64,000 nt of DNA from WLMZ01 sp037140375 (GTDB lineage: Bacteria; Actinomycetota; Acidimicrobiia; Acidimicrobiales; Ilumatobacteraceae): the NCBI GenBank assembly GCA_037140375.1, contig JBAXER010000002.1, forward strand, positions 1-64,000, in the 5' to 3' direction. Of this stretch, positions 33,261 to 41,009 are shown piece after piece. How positions within the stretch are numbered: position 1 is the stretch's first letter; each line of letters begins with the position of its first letter. A program made the translations under genes and the position numbers. The notes below the pieces were generated by a model, which worked only from the letters and a program-made list of their open reading frames with translations, was not told the DNA's origin and made no database searches.

Positions 33261-34412
33261 CTAGCCCGGTCGAGCGACGCCGACCACTTTGTTCCATCGC
33301 ACCTGGGTGTAGCTCACCGAGGTTCCGGTTTGTGGGCTATGAATCATCATCCCACCACCGAGATACAGGCCCACATGGCTGATCGGCGAGTAATAGAAAA
33401 TCAGATCTCCAGGCTGCGCTTCGCTTGCCGGCACATGCGGAAGCGACGAGTACTGACTTCGAGATTGATGCGGTAGCGAAACCCCCGCCGTGCCCCACGC
33501 CCATGCTGTGAGACCCGAACAATCGAACGCAACTCCTGGTGTAGACGCGGCGAACCGATACGGAACGCCAAGCTGACCCTGCGCGGCTCTGATAGCCGCG
33601 CCAGCCTGTCCCGAAACCGCGACATACGAGCCGCCACCGCCACCAGCACCGCCGCCACCGCCGCCGCCAAGAGAGGCCCCGCCGCCAAAGGCGCCACTGC
33701 CACTCTTGCCCGAACCCTTACGGGCGGCCGCAGCGGCTTGTTGTTGCTGGAGCTTCTGCTGATACTGACGCTTTGCTGCCGCTTCTTGGCGCTGACGCTC
33801 TTGCTCGATGAGGGAGCCGAGTTTCACCTTGGCCTTGGCGAGACGAGTTGTGGCCTCGCGGCCAGCCTTGTCGGCGGCCTTGCGGTTGACTTCGGCGTTC
33901 GCCGCGAGATCGGTGGCCTTGGTTTGCTTCTTGGTGAGCGACCGCTGCTCTTTGTCGAGCGCTCGTAACAGCGCTTCGAAATCGTCGGTGGTGGCTGCGC
34001 CAGCGTTCACCGCGACCCGAGCAAGATGATCGCGTTGCAGCCCCTCGTCGATGGCGGCTGGATCGGTAAACAACGGCCCCAATGCCCCGCTGCCGCCGCC
34101 CATCACTTTTTGTACGGCCACGTTCGAGAGTTGCCCACCAAGCACATTGAGTTCGGCTTGCTGTGCGGCGATCTTGCCCTGCGCCACCACGATCTCAGCG
34201 TCAAGTTGCGACTTGAGGTCGAGGGCCTGCACACCGAGTTCGGCGAACTGCCCCTCTTTCTGCTCGAGCGCATCGATCTCGGCGAGCACCCGCTTCACCT
34301 CGGCCTGCTGATTGCTGATGCCATCGGCGGCTGCGGGCTCAATCGAGACGGCTCCGCCGAACAAGGCAAGAGCGATTCCGAGACAGAATCGAATGGTCCG
34401 AGGCGCACGCAT
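33261..34412 (-). CDS. Secreted NlpC/P60 peptidoglycan endopeptidase with coiled-coil N-terminus
   Basis: This 383-residue exported protein is likely to cut peptide stems in peptidoglycan. A signal peptide (FCLGIALALFGGAVSIEPAAA) is followed by about 200 residues of heptad-rich coiled coil, a Gly/Ser-rich linker near residues 215-245 and a C-terminal NlpC/P60 domain. That domain has the catalytic Cys in AFDCSGLTAWAWG, His in ISHVGLYLGGG and a third polar residue in MMIHSPQTG. The architecture resembles RipA/PcsB-type division hydrolases held inactive by the coiled coil. ATG 34412 is chosen because it opens the signal peptide. Confidence 0.9.
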   Translation of the reverse strand: MRAPRTIRFCLGIALALFGGAVSIEPAAADGISNQQAEVKRVLAEIDALEQKEGQFAELGVQALDLKSQLDAEIVVAQGKIAAQQAELNVLGGQLSNVAVQKVMGGGSGALGPLFTDPAAIDEGLQRDHLARVAVNAGAATTDDFEALLRALDKEQRSLTKKQTKATDLAANAEVNRKAADKAGREATTRLAKAKVKLGSLIEQERQRQEAAAKRQYQQKLQQQQAAAAARKGSGKSGSGAFGGGASLGGGGGGGAGGGGGSYVAVSGQAGAAIRAAQGQLGVPYRFAASTPGVAFDCSGLTAWAWGTAGVSLPHQSRSQYSSLPHVPASEAQPGDLIFYYSPISHVGLYLGGGMMIHSPQTGTSVSYTQVRWNKVVGVARPG

Positions 34413-34493
34413 GACAAACAGGAATCTATCAAATATTACGGTTATGTTGCGAAACAGAGCGACGGACCTCTGGCACACCGGCCGTGATGGCCG

Positions 34494-36044
34494 CTATTCC
34501 CACTCGATGGTGCCTGGCGGCTTCGAGGTGATGTCGTACACAACTCGGTTGATTCCCTTGACCTCGTTGATGATGCGACTGGCCATCCGCTCAAGCAAGT
34601 CGTACGGAAGCCGCGCCCAATCGGCGGTCATTGCGTCGTCACTGGTAACCGCGCGGATGATGATTGGGTTCTCATAGGTGCGCTCGTCGCCCATCACGCC
34701 AACCGAGCGGATGTCGGCCAACACCGCAAACGCCTGCCAGATTTCACGCTCGAGGCCGGCAAGGCGGATCTCTTCGCGAACGATGGCGTCGGCCTCTTGC
34801 AACACCGCCACGCGCTCTGGGGTGACCTCGCCAATGATGCGAACACCAAGACCCGGACCTGGAAACGGCTGGCGCCACACGATCTCGTCGGGCAACCCAA
34901 GCTCTGATCCGAGGCGACGCACTTCGTCTTTGAACAAACTGCGCAACGGCTCGACCAGCTTCAAGGTCATGTCGTCGGGCAGGCCGCCAACATTGTGATG
35001 GCTCTTGATGACCGAAGCGGTGCCGTCGCTGCCACCACTCTCGATGACATCGGGGTACAACGTTCCCTGCACCAAGAACAGCGCGTCGGTGAGGCCGCCA
35101 GTGTTCTCTTCGAAGATGCGCACGAACAGTTCGCCAATGGCCTTGCGTTTCAGTTCTGGATCGGTGACTCCTGCCAGGCGCTCAAAGAAGCGTTGCCCGG
35201 CATCGACATGAATGAGTTCGATGCCCATGTTGCGTCGAAACGTTTCAACGACCTGATCGCTTTCGCCCTGACGCATCAGGCCGGTGTCTACGTACACGCA
35301 AGTGAGCTGCGAGCCAATGGCGCGATGCACCAGTGCCGCAGCAACAGCAGAGTCGACCCCGCCCGAGAGACCACAGATCACGCGATGCTCGCCCACCTTG
35401 GCGCGCACTGCAGCGATCTGATCGTCGATGACCGAGGTCATCGTCCAACTTGGTTTGCAGCCCGCCAGATCGTGCAAGAACCGGCGCAGCACCTGCATGC
35501 CAAACGGTGAGTGCACTACCTCTGGGTGGAACTGCACACCCCAGATTCGACGGTCTGCGCATTCGAGCGCAGCTACTGGCGCGTCGGGTGTAGACGCCGT
35601 GGCGATGAAACCGGTGGGTGGAGTAACCACCGCGTCGAAATGGCTCATCCACACGTCTTGCTGAACAGGGAGGTCGGCCAACAGTTGCGTGGCCGTGTTG
35701 GTCACGGTGAGCTGAGCGCGCCCGTATTCGCCACGCATGCCTCGGCCGACCTCGCCGCCATCAAGTTGTTGCGCAATGAGCTGCGCCCCGTAGCAGATGC
35801 CCAAGATCGGAATGCCGAGCTCGTAGATAGCCGGATCCAGTGATGGGGCGCCATCGACGTGAACGCTCTTGGGGCCTCCCGACAGAATGATGGCCGCGGG
35901 CTGACGACGGATGACTTCTTCGGCAGTAATGCGGTGGGGCACTATCTCGCTGTACACGTTGAGCTCACGCACGCGGCGCGCAATGAGTTGCGCGTACTGG
36001 GCACCAAAGTCAACGACAAGGACGGTTTCGATACGGTCGGTCAA
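34494..36044 (-). CDS. guaA: GMP synthase (glutamine-hydrolysing)
   Basis: GuaA aminates XMP to GMP. The class I glutaminase domain (residues 1-190) has the nucleophile in GICYGAQ and His/Glu in QFHPEVVHS. The ATP-pyrophosphatase domain has the PP-loop GLSGGVDSAVAA, and the C-terminal dimerisation domain ends in the canonical KPPGTIEWE. At 516 residues it is full length. It is followed on the same strand by the NlpC/P60 gene after 81 bases and is divergent from a small membrane protein gene. Confidence 0.97.
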   Translation of the reverse strand: MTDRIETVLVVDFGAQYAQLIARRVRELNVYSEIVPHRITAEEVIRRQPAAIILSGGPKSVHVDGAPSLDPAIYELGIPILGICYGAQLIAQQLDGGEVGRGMRGEYGRAQLTVTNTATQLLADLPVQQDVWMSHFDAVVTPPTGFIATASTPDAPVAALECADRRIWGVQFHPEVVHSPFGMQVLRRFLHDLAGCKPSWTMTSVIDDQIAAVRAKVGEHRVICGLSGGVDSAVAAALVHRAIGSQLTCVYVDTGLMRQGESDQVVETFRRNMGIELIHVDAGQRFFERLAGVTDPELKRKAIGELFVRIFEENTGGLTDALFLVQGTLYPDVIESGGSDGTASVIKSHHNVGGLPDDMTLKLVEPLRSLFKDEVRRLGSELGLPDEIVWRQPFPGPGLGVRIIGEVTPERVAVLQEADAIVREEIRLAGLEREIWQAFAVLADIRSVGVMGDERTYENPIIIRAVTSDDAMTADWARLPYDLLERMASRIINEVKGINRVVYDITSKPPGTIEWE

Positions 36045-36101
36045 GATCCCGAATCTAGCCCCCGCTGGGCGAACACACCCATTACGCGCGACGATGGATC
36101 C

Positions 36102-36446
36102 ATGCGTCGATGGTTTGTACTCACCCTGACAGTTCTGGCCGTGCTTGCTCCGGCACCGGCGTTTGCGGTGGGACCCCCTGACTCGGGCGTCACCAGCGAC
36201 ACAGCCGTCACCACCACCTCGATCGACAACGAGTTTCTCAACACCAAGAGAGACATCTCCGAGTGCCTTGGCAACTCGGTTGATCTGCCCGATTGTGGCA
36301 TTGAGCCAACCACCCCCGGCGCACGCGGCGGATCGCTGCAGTACGTCACGTTTGCGCTGATGGCGCTGGGTATCGCTTTTATCTTCTGGCGAGTGAGTCG
36401 CGGGGTCAGAGCCCGCGATTCAGCAGTCGATCCCGCTCAGCCCTAA
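36102..36446 (+). CDS. Small exported single-helix membrane protein, unknown function
   Basis: This 114-residue protein has an N-terminal signal (WFVLTLTVLAVLAPAPAFA), an acidic Thr/Ser-rich exported segment with a close Cys pair (SECLGNSVDLPDCG), and a C-terminal membrane helix (LQYVTFALMALGIAFIFW) followed by a basic tail. The predicted topology is an extracytoplasmic loop tethered at the C-terminus. It diverges from guaA with a 57-base spacer. I do not recognise a family. The frame, signal peptide and positive-inside tail make it a credible gene. Confidence 0.75.
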   Translation: MRRWFVLTLTVLAVLAPAPAFAVGPPDSGVTSDTAVTTTSIDNEFLNTKRDISECLGNSVDLPDCGIEPTTPGARGGSLQYVTFALMALGIAFIFWRVSRGVRARDSAVDPAQP

Positions 36447-36449
36447 CAA

Positions 36450-37379
36450 CTAGCCCGTCGCAAGCCGATCGCCGCAGAAGGCAACCGTGCCGCTCACCAA
36501 CGCGTGTGCTGCTTCCCACGGAACGAAATGGCCGCAGTCACGCAGCAGGAACGGTCCAACGTGATCGGCGAACACTGCCGCTGCCATGCGATCGAACGCC
36601 GGATAGATCACGTGATCACTGGTGCCGTGCATGATCAGCGTGCGGGTTCGATCGTTTCGCCCAATCATCGAGGCTTCGCTGCGTGCGCTCGCCGAGAACG
36701 CACTCTCGTAACCACCAAAGCTCGCCCTGAGCGACTCAGCGTTGGCAAATGGTTCGGTGTGGAAATCGACCTCGCCCGCGCCAGCGAACGCCCCAGGGTG
36801 GGCCCAGAAGCGACTGGTGTAAAACGTGGCGATGTATCGCTGACGTTGCTCGGCGGTGGACAATTCAGCGGCAAGTCCGTCGGGATCGGTGCCCTGACGA
36901 ATGAAGTAGTCGGCGGCCTCACGCGGCGCCCGCGTTCCTTCGATGCCGGACATCTCCTGTTTCAGATATGGCAGCGGCGAGTTGAACAGCACCATTCGGT
37001 CCACCCATTCGGGATAGCGCAGGGCGAGATCTTGAATCACCGGTCCGCCAAGATCGCCGCCCAACAACACCACCGATTCGTGCCCAAGGTGATCGTGCAC
37101 CAACGCGTACAGATCACGTGCATGCGAGGCCACATCGTTGAACCCGTCGGCGCTCACGGCGCTCTGACCAAATCCGCGTAAGTCGGGAACGATCACTTCG
37201 AAGCCAGCATCGGCGAGCGGCTGAATCACCTTCCAAAAGATTCGCATCGTCTCAGGCCAACCGTGCACGCACAGCAACGGCACCCCACCGACTCCCTCAC
37301 GCACGAAGGCTTGGCGAAACCCTCGGGGCTCGGCGGTATGCACGACAAAACGATGTGGGTCGATATCTGCTGACGACAT
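36450..37379 (-). CDS. Alpha/beta hydrolase, epoxide-hydrolase type
   Basis: This 309-residue hydrolase has the HGWPET oxyanion motif and the nucleophile elbow GGDLGGPVIQDLALRYP. An Asp at the elbow is typical of soluble epoxide hydrolases and haloalkane dehalogenases, and HGWPE favours the former. A late DHVIYPAFDR and GHFVPWEAA segment supplies the acid/His part. ATG 37379 is preferred over an upstream in-frame ATG at 37445, which would overlap the divergent decarboxylase gene more. It is convergent with the small membrane protein gene, with 3 bases between stops. Confidence 0.85.
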   Translation of the reverse strand: MSSADIDPHRFVVHTAEPRGFRQAFVREGVGGVPLLCVHGWPETMRIFWKVIQPLADAGFEVIVPDLRGFGQSAVSADGFNDVASHARDLYALVHDHLGHESVVLLGGDLGGPVIQDLALRYPEWVDRMVLFNSPLPYLKQEMSGIEGTRAPREAADYFIRQGTDPDGLAAELSTAEQRQRYIATFYTSRFWAHPGAFAGAGEVDFHTEPFANAESLRASFGGYESAFSASARSEASMIGRNDRTRTLIMHGTSDHVIYPAFDRMAAAVFADHVGPFLLRDCGHFVPWEAAHALVSGTVAFCGDRLATG

Positions 37380-37438
37380 TCGCCAAGGGTACGCCAGCGC
37401 GCATCGGCACGGCAGGGCCACGGTTACCGTATGTGTCT

Positions 37439-38848
37439 GTGACACCCGAAGAATTTCGTCAGAACGGTTATGCGCTCATCGATTGGATCACCGACTACAT
37501 CGAGGGCATCGAGGCCTTCCCCGTGATCGATCCAGAGCTACAGCCGGGCGATGTTCGCGCGGCCCTTCCAGCGCACCCGCCCACCGCCATTGAGCCGTTC
37601 GATGCAGTGCTGCGCGACCTTGATGCCGTGATTCTGCCGGGCATCACGCATTGGCAGCACCCCAACTTCTTCGCATACTTTCCGGCCAACGCGTCGTACT
37701 CGTCGATTCTTGGTGAGCTCGCATCAGCGGGCCTCAGCGTTCAAGGTATGAGCTGGATCACGAGCCCCGCTTGCACCGAGGTAGAGACCCTCATGCTCGA
37801 CTGGATGCAAGAACTACTGGGCCTTCCACAGCGCTTTCGCAGCGACTCGACAACAGGCGGCGGCGTCATCCACGGGTCCGCATCAGAGGCCACGCTCGCA
37901 GCCATCCTCGCAGCGCGCTGGCGCGCAACGAACGGCCACGTGAACCTCGACGGCAACACGTCGTCACTTGTTGCATATGCAACTACTCAGGCGCACAGCA
38001 GCATCGAGAAGGGTTTGCGAATCGCCGGAATTGGTCTCGCCCAAATTCGTATGGTTCCGGTCGATGAGAATTTCGCGATGCGCGTCGATGAACTCGCGCG
38101 CATGATTGCTGCCGACATCGATGCCGGCCTCACACCGTTCTTCGTCTGCGCCACGCATGGCACCACCAGCTCCACCGCGTTCGATCCCACGGCCGAGATA
38201 GCCGCGGTATGCAACGCCAACAATGTGTGGCTTCACGTCGATGCGGCGATGAGTGGGATCGCAGCATTGGCCCCCGAGTATCGCTGGGTGAACAACGGGC
38301 TCGAGCTCGCCGACAGTTACTGCACCAACCCTCACAAGTGGATGGGCGTCAACTTCGATTGCGATCTGTTCTGGACCGCCGATCGCGCTGCGCTGCTGGG
38401 CGCGCTCAGCATCTTGCCCGAGTACCTCCGTTCAAAGGCCGCCGAGTCGGGTGCGGTCATCGACTATCGAGACTGGCAGGTTCCACTTGGGCGTCGCTTC
38501 AGATCGCTGAAGTTGTGGTTCACCATTCGCTGCGATGGCATCGAGTCGATTCAAGCAATGATCCGCGAACACGTTCGTCTCACCGAGCTGCTCGCCCATT
38601 GGGTCGAGGCCGATCATCGCTTCGAGATAGTCGCGCCGCATCCGCTGAACCTGCTCTGCATTCGATTGCGCGAAGGCAACGAGGCCACCGACTCGCTCAT
38701 CGAGCGCGCCAACCTCACCGGCAAGGCGTTGTTCACGCGCACCGTGCTGAACACGCAGAGCACCCTGCGCTTCTCGATCGGATCACGGCTCACCACCGAA
38801 CGCCATGTGCTCGACGGCTGGCAATTGCTGCAATCGCTCGCGCCGTAG
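37439..38848 (+). CDS. PLP-dependent group II amino-acid decarboxylase (AADC-like)
   Basis: This 469-residue protein matches aromatic-L-amino-acid/histidine decarboxylases. It starts TPEEFRQNGYALIDWITDYIE and has GITHWQHPNFFAYFPAN, then HVDAAMSG with the cofactor-binding Asp. The Schiff-base Lys is in NPHKWMGVNFDCDLFW, and a C-terminal FSIGSRLTTERHVLDGWQLL follows. GTG at 37439 gives the family-typical MTPEEF start; a GTG two codons earlier is an alternative. The likely product is an aromatic amine or similar; the exact substrate is not readable. It is divergent from the epoxide hydrolase. Confidence 0.88.
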   Translation: MTPEEFRQNGYALIDWITDYIEGIEAFPVIDPELQPGDVRAALPAHPPTAIEPFDAVLRDLDAVILPGITHWQHPNFFAYFPANASYSSILGELASAGLSVQGMSWITSPACTEVETLMLDWMQELLGLPQRFRSDSTTGGGVIHGSASEATLAAILAARWRATNGHVNLDGNTSSLVAYATTQAHSSIEKGLRIAGIGLAQIRMVPVDENFAMRVDELARMIAADIDAGLTPFFVCATHGTTSSTAFDPTAEIAAVCNANNVWLHVDAAMSGIAALAPEYRWVNNGLELADSYCTNPHKWMGVNFDCDLFWTADRAALLGALSILPEYLRSKAAESGAVIDYRDWQVPLGRRFRSLKLWFTIRCDGIESIQAMIREHVRLTELLAHWVEADHRFEIVAPHPLNLLCIRLREGNEATDSLIERANLTGKALFTRTVLNTQSTLRFSIGSRLTTERHVLDGWQLLQSLAP

Positions 38849-38973
38849 CCCGCATCGTTTGCGTCGAGTCGCGAGGTTGCGCGCGTCGATTGACGCTGCT
38901 TGAATCTGCACCTCGGCACATGCCGAATCAGTAACTCCACCGGATCCGTCCGGTGCATACCCAAGGGGGCATC

Positions 38974-39474
38974 ATGAGGCGTTTCGCCCGTGTCCTCGTC
39001 GCAGTCACGAGTTTGTTGACTGCCGTTCCTTCCGCTCACCCAGCGCTCGCCGTTGGCAATAACGCGGTCAACGATTCGGCCTATGTGCAGCATCTTGTGT
39101 TCAACGTGACACTCAGCCAGTTCTCCAACACGGCTCGGACTCGGGTCGGCCTGCAGGGCACTGCTGGCGACACGTGGTTCGATTGGAGCACCGACCTGTG
39201 TTCGGCCCCATTGGTCGGCAACACCGGCCGGTCGTTCAACTTCACTGAGCCGTGCCGGCGACACGACTTTGCGTATCGCAATACACATCTGCTCGAGCGT
39301 CGCTACGGCGGTGGCGGGCAGTTCTGGAATAGCACGTCGCGCAAGCGAATCGACCTGCAGTTTCTCGACGACACCAAGGCCCACTGCGCCTCGCGATCGA
39401 TCTTCGATCGCCCATCGTGTTACGGCTGGGCCTACACGTTTTACGGAGCTGTTCGGCTCGTAGCAGGTCCGTAA
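38974..39474 (+). CDS. Secreted prokaryotic phospholipase A2
   Basis: This 166-residue protein has a signal peptide (residues 1-27, ending PALA) followed by a small helical domain with the prokaryotic PLA2 catalytic segment CRRHDFAYRN, Cys94-His97-Asp98. Four cysteines (75, 94 and two in AHCASRSIFDRPSC) are placed for two disulfides, as in Streptomyces PLA2. It would release sn-2 fatty acids from phospholipids outside the cell in a calcium-dependent reaction, from family knowledge. An AGGGGG lies just before ATG 38974. Its last 34 bases overlap the convergent NUDIX gene. Confidence 0.88.
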   Translation: MRRFARVLVAVTSLLTAVPSAHPALAVGNNAVNDSAYVQHLVFNVTLSQFSNTARTRVGLQGTAGDTWFDWSTDLCSAPLVGNTGRSFNFTEPCRRHDFAYRNTHLLERRYGGGGQFWNSTSRKRIDLQFLDDTKAHCASRSIFDRPSCYGWAYTFYGAVRLVAGP

Positions 39475-40145
39475 ACAACGCCAAGCAACTCGTGCAAGAT
39501 GCGCCCGGTGGCACCCCAAACCGTCTCACCTTCGAGCTCGAAGAAATCCATTCGGCGGTCAAGCGGCGCGGTTCCCCACCACTCTTCGCGATACGTGTTG
39601 CGGTCGGCGAGTTCATGTAACGGCACCCACAGAATGCGATCGACCTCGGTTACATCTGCCCGCAATGTGGGGCGTGAGCCAAGGTGAGCCACCAGCGGCA
39701 CGATGTGACTGCGGCTCACCACAGTCGAGAGCGAACTGAGCTGTCCCCGCACGTTCACAGCGTGCGGGGGCAGGGCCACTTCTTCGTGTGCCTCGCGCAC
39801 GGCAGCCTGCAACGGCGTCTCCCCCGGCTCAAGGCGGCCACCCGGAAAACTGATTTCGCCTGCGTGGTTGCGCAGATGCTGAGCTCGCTTGGTGAGCAAC
39901 ACCTCGGCACCGCCGGGACCATCGGCCAACACCACCAGTACCGCCGACGGCTTCGCGCCGGCGAACATTGGCGTCTGCGCCTCGAGGCCAAGCCCACTGT
40001 TCTCTACTGCACGCACAGCCGCCTCGGCGTTCAGCGACTCAACAACATTCCAGACGGCAACGCTGCCAAGCCTCCACGCGCTGGGGCGAGGAATCACCTG
40101 ACTTCCGCCGCGACGAGAACCCTCTGGCGTCATCCGATGTGCCAT
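39441..40145 (-). CDS. NUDIX hydrolase, CoA pyrophosphatase-like
   Basis: This 234-residue NUDIX protein has the UPF0035 extension LLTKRAQHLRNHAGEISFPGGR immediately before the Nudix box (GGRLEPGETPLQAAVREAHEEVAL). That combination marks CoA diphosphatases such as YeaB/Nudt7. It would cut CoA or its derivatives to 3',5'-ADP and 4'-phosphopantetheine. The start is taken at ATG 40145, 13 bases after the small gene upstream; ATG 40133 is possible. The 3' end overlaps the phospholipase gene by 34 bases. Confidence 0.88.
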   Translation of the reverse strand: MAHRMTPEGSRRGGSQVIPRPSAWRLGSVAVWNVVESLNAEAAVRAVENSGLGLEAQTPMFAGAKPSAVLVVLADGPGGAEVLLTKRAQHLRNHAGEISFPGGRLEPGETPLQAAVREAHEEVALPPHAVNVRGQLSSLSTVVSRSHIVPLVAHLGSRPTLRADVTEVDRILWVPLHELADRNTYREEWWGTAPLDRRMDFFELEGETVWGATGRILHELLGVVYGPATSRTAP

Positions 40146-40158
40146 TGCCCGACTTCGG

Positions 40159-40332
40159 CTACGCCGTTGGCGAAGGTGTCCAACCTGATTCGACGAGCTG
40201 CTTGAGCACCTCGGGCAAGCCGGCTTTCTTGAGATCTGCGAGCACCCGACCGGGCGCTTGATCGCCGCTTTCAAACTCCTGCCATGCGAGAACAAGTTTG
40301 GCGAGATCGGCTACTGGACGTTCGAACGACAT
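40159..40332 (-). CDS. Small conserved-looking protein, 57 residues
   Basis: The frame from ATG 40332 encodes MSFERPVADLAKLVLAWQEF at its start, then a helical GRVLADLKKAGLPEVLKQLV segment, ending WTPSPTA. The composition is protein-like, with an amphipathic leucine pattern, and it sits between two same-strand genes with a 13-base gap to the NUDIX start. That spacing looks like an operon member. I do not recognise a family with certainty, though short actinobacterial proteins with 'GRVLADLKTAGLP'-like segments exist. It has no membrane helix or metal motif. Confidence 0.65.
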   Translation of the reverse strand: MSFERPVADLAKLVLAWQEFESGDQAPGRVLADLKKAGLPEVLKQLVESGWTPSPTA

Positions 40333-40372
40333 GGCTACAACACTACGGCCGCGAGCGCCGAACAGCGGGGTC

Positions 40373-40870
40373 TCACGGCTTGCGTTTGCGATACGCCTTC
40401 ACGCCGTTGCCAACGAGCCGGCCAGCCGAGCGACCAACCGTCGAGGCCATACTGGCGTCGTCTGGGGTTGATGGGCGTGCCGCTCGCGTGGCGCCCGCTG
40501 GCTTGGCCGTCGACTTTGGCACCTTCACCTTTTCGGTGAAATCGCTGAGCAACCAAATAAACCCCAATGCAAAGGCCAACAGGCCCATCAAGATCCGCGT
40601 GCCGGCTTCGATTGAGACCGTGTTCTGCACAGCGCACAGCACCGTCAACAGCACCAGCACAGCATCGAGCACACGGTGCACCCGGCGACTAAAGACCTGA
40701 AATGCAGCGAGCGGCCCCTTGGCCGTGGCGGTGTTCAGCACCACCAAACCGCCCAACAGCGTGGGCACCATCGGCGTGGGGCTCTGAATGCCCTGAGCAA
40801 CGAACACAATGCCGATCAGATACTCCGCGCCCTGATGTGCCCAGAACGGCCTCTTGCCCGATTCAGCCAT
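40373..40870 (-). CDS. Membrane protein of unknown function
   Basis: This 165-residue protein has about four hydrophobic segments in its first 110 residues (YLIGIVFVAQGIQ, VPTLLGGLVVLNTA, VLDAVLVLLTVLCAVQ, RILMGLLAFALGFIWLL). A Lys/Ala/Pro-rich cytoplasmic tail follows, ending AYRKRKP. I do not recognise a domain. It lies downstream of the groEL terminator and 40 bases before the small gene at 40332, all on the minus strand, so those three genes may be one transcript. Confidence 0.75.
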   Translation of the reverse strand: MAESGKRPFWAHQGAEYLIGIVFVAQGIQSPTPMVPTLLGGLVVLNTATAKGPLAAFQVFSRRVHRVLDAVLVLLTVLCAVQNTVSIEAGTRILMGLLAFALGFIWLLSDFTEKVKVPKSTAKPAGATRAARPSTPDDASMASTVGRSAGRLVGNGVKAYRKRKP

Positions 40871-40917
40871 GGGTCACAAGCTACCGGTGACTCGACGGTG
40901 ATCTGAGCACCAACGCA

Positions 40918-40947
40918 AACGGCCCCGAGCCAAAGCTCGGGGCCGTT
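40918..40947 (-). terminator. Terminator hairpin after groEL
   Basis: Bases 40918-40930 and 40935-40947 form a perfect 13-bp GC-rich stem (AACGGCCCCGAGC) with a 4-base loop, 62 bases after the groEL stop. A short TTTG follows on the minus strand, so termination is plausible but the U-tract is weak. Confidence 0.8.
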
Positions 40948-41009
40948 GTCGTTGGGGGGACTCCGTCAACAGTTGTCGACGAAACCCAAATCACTTCCCA
41001 CCGAAGTGG

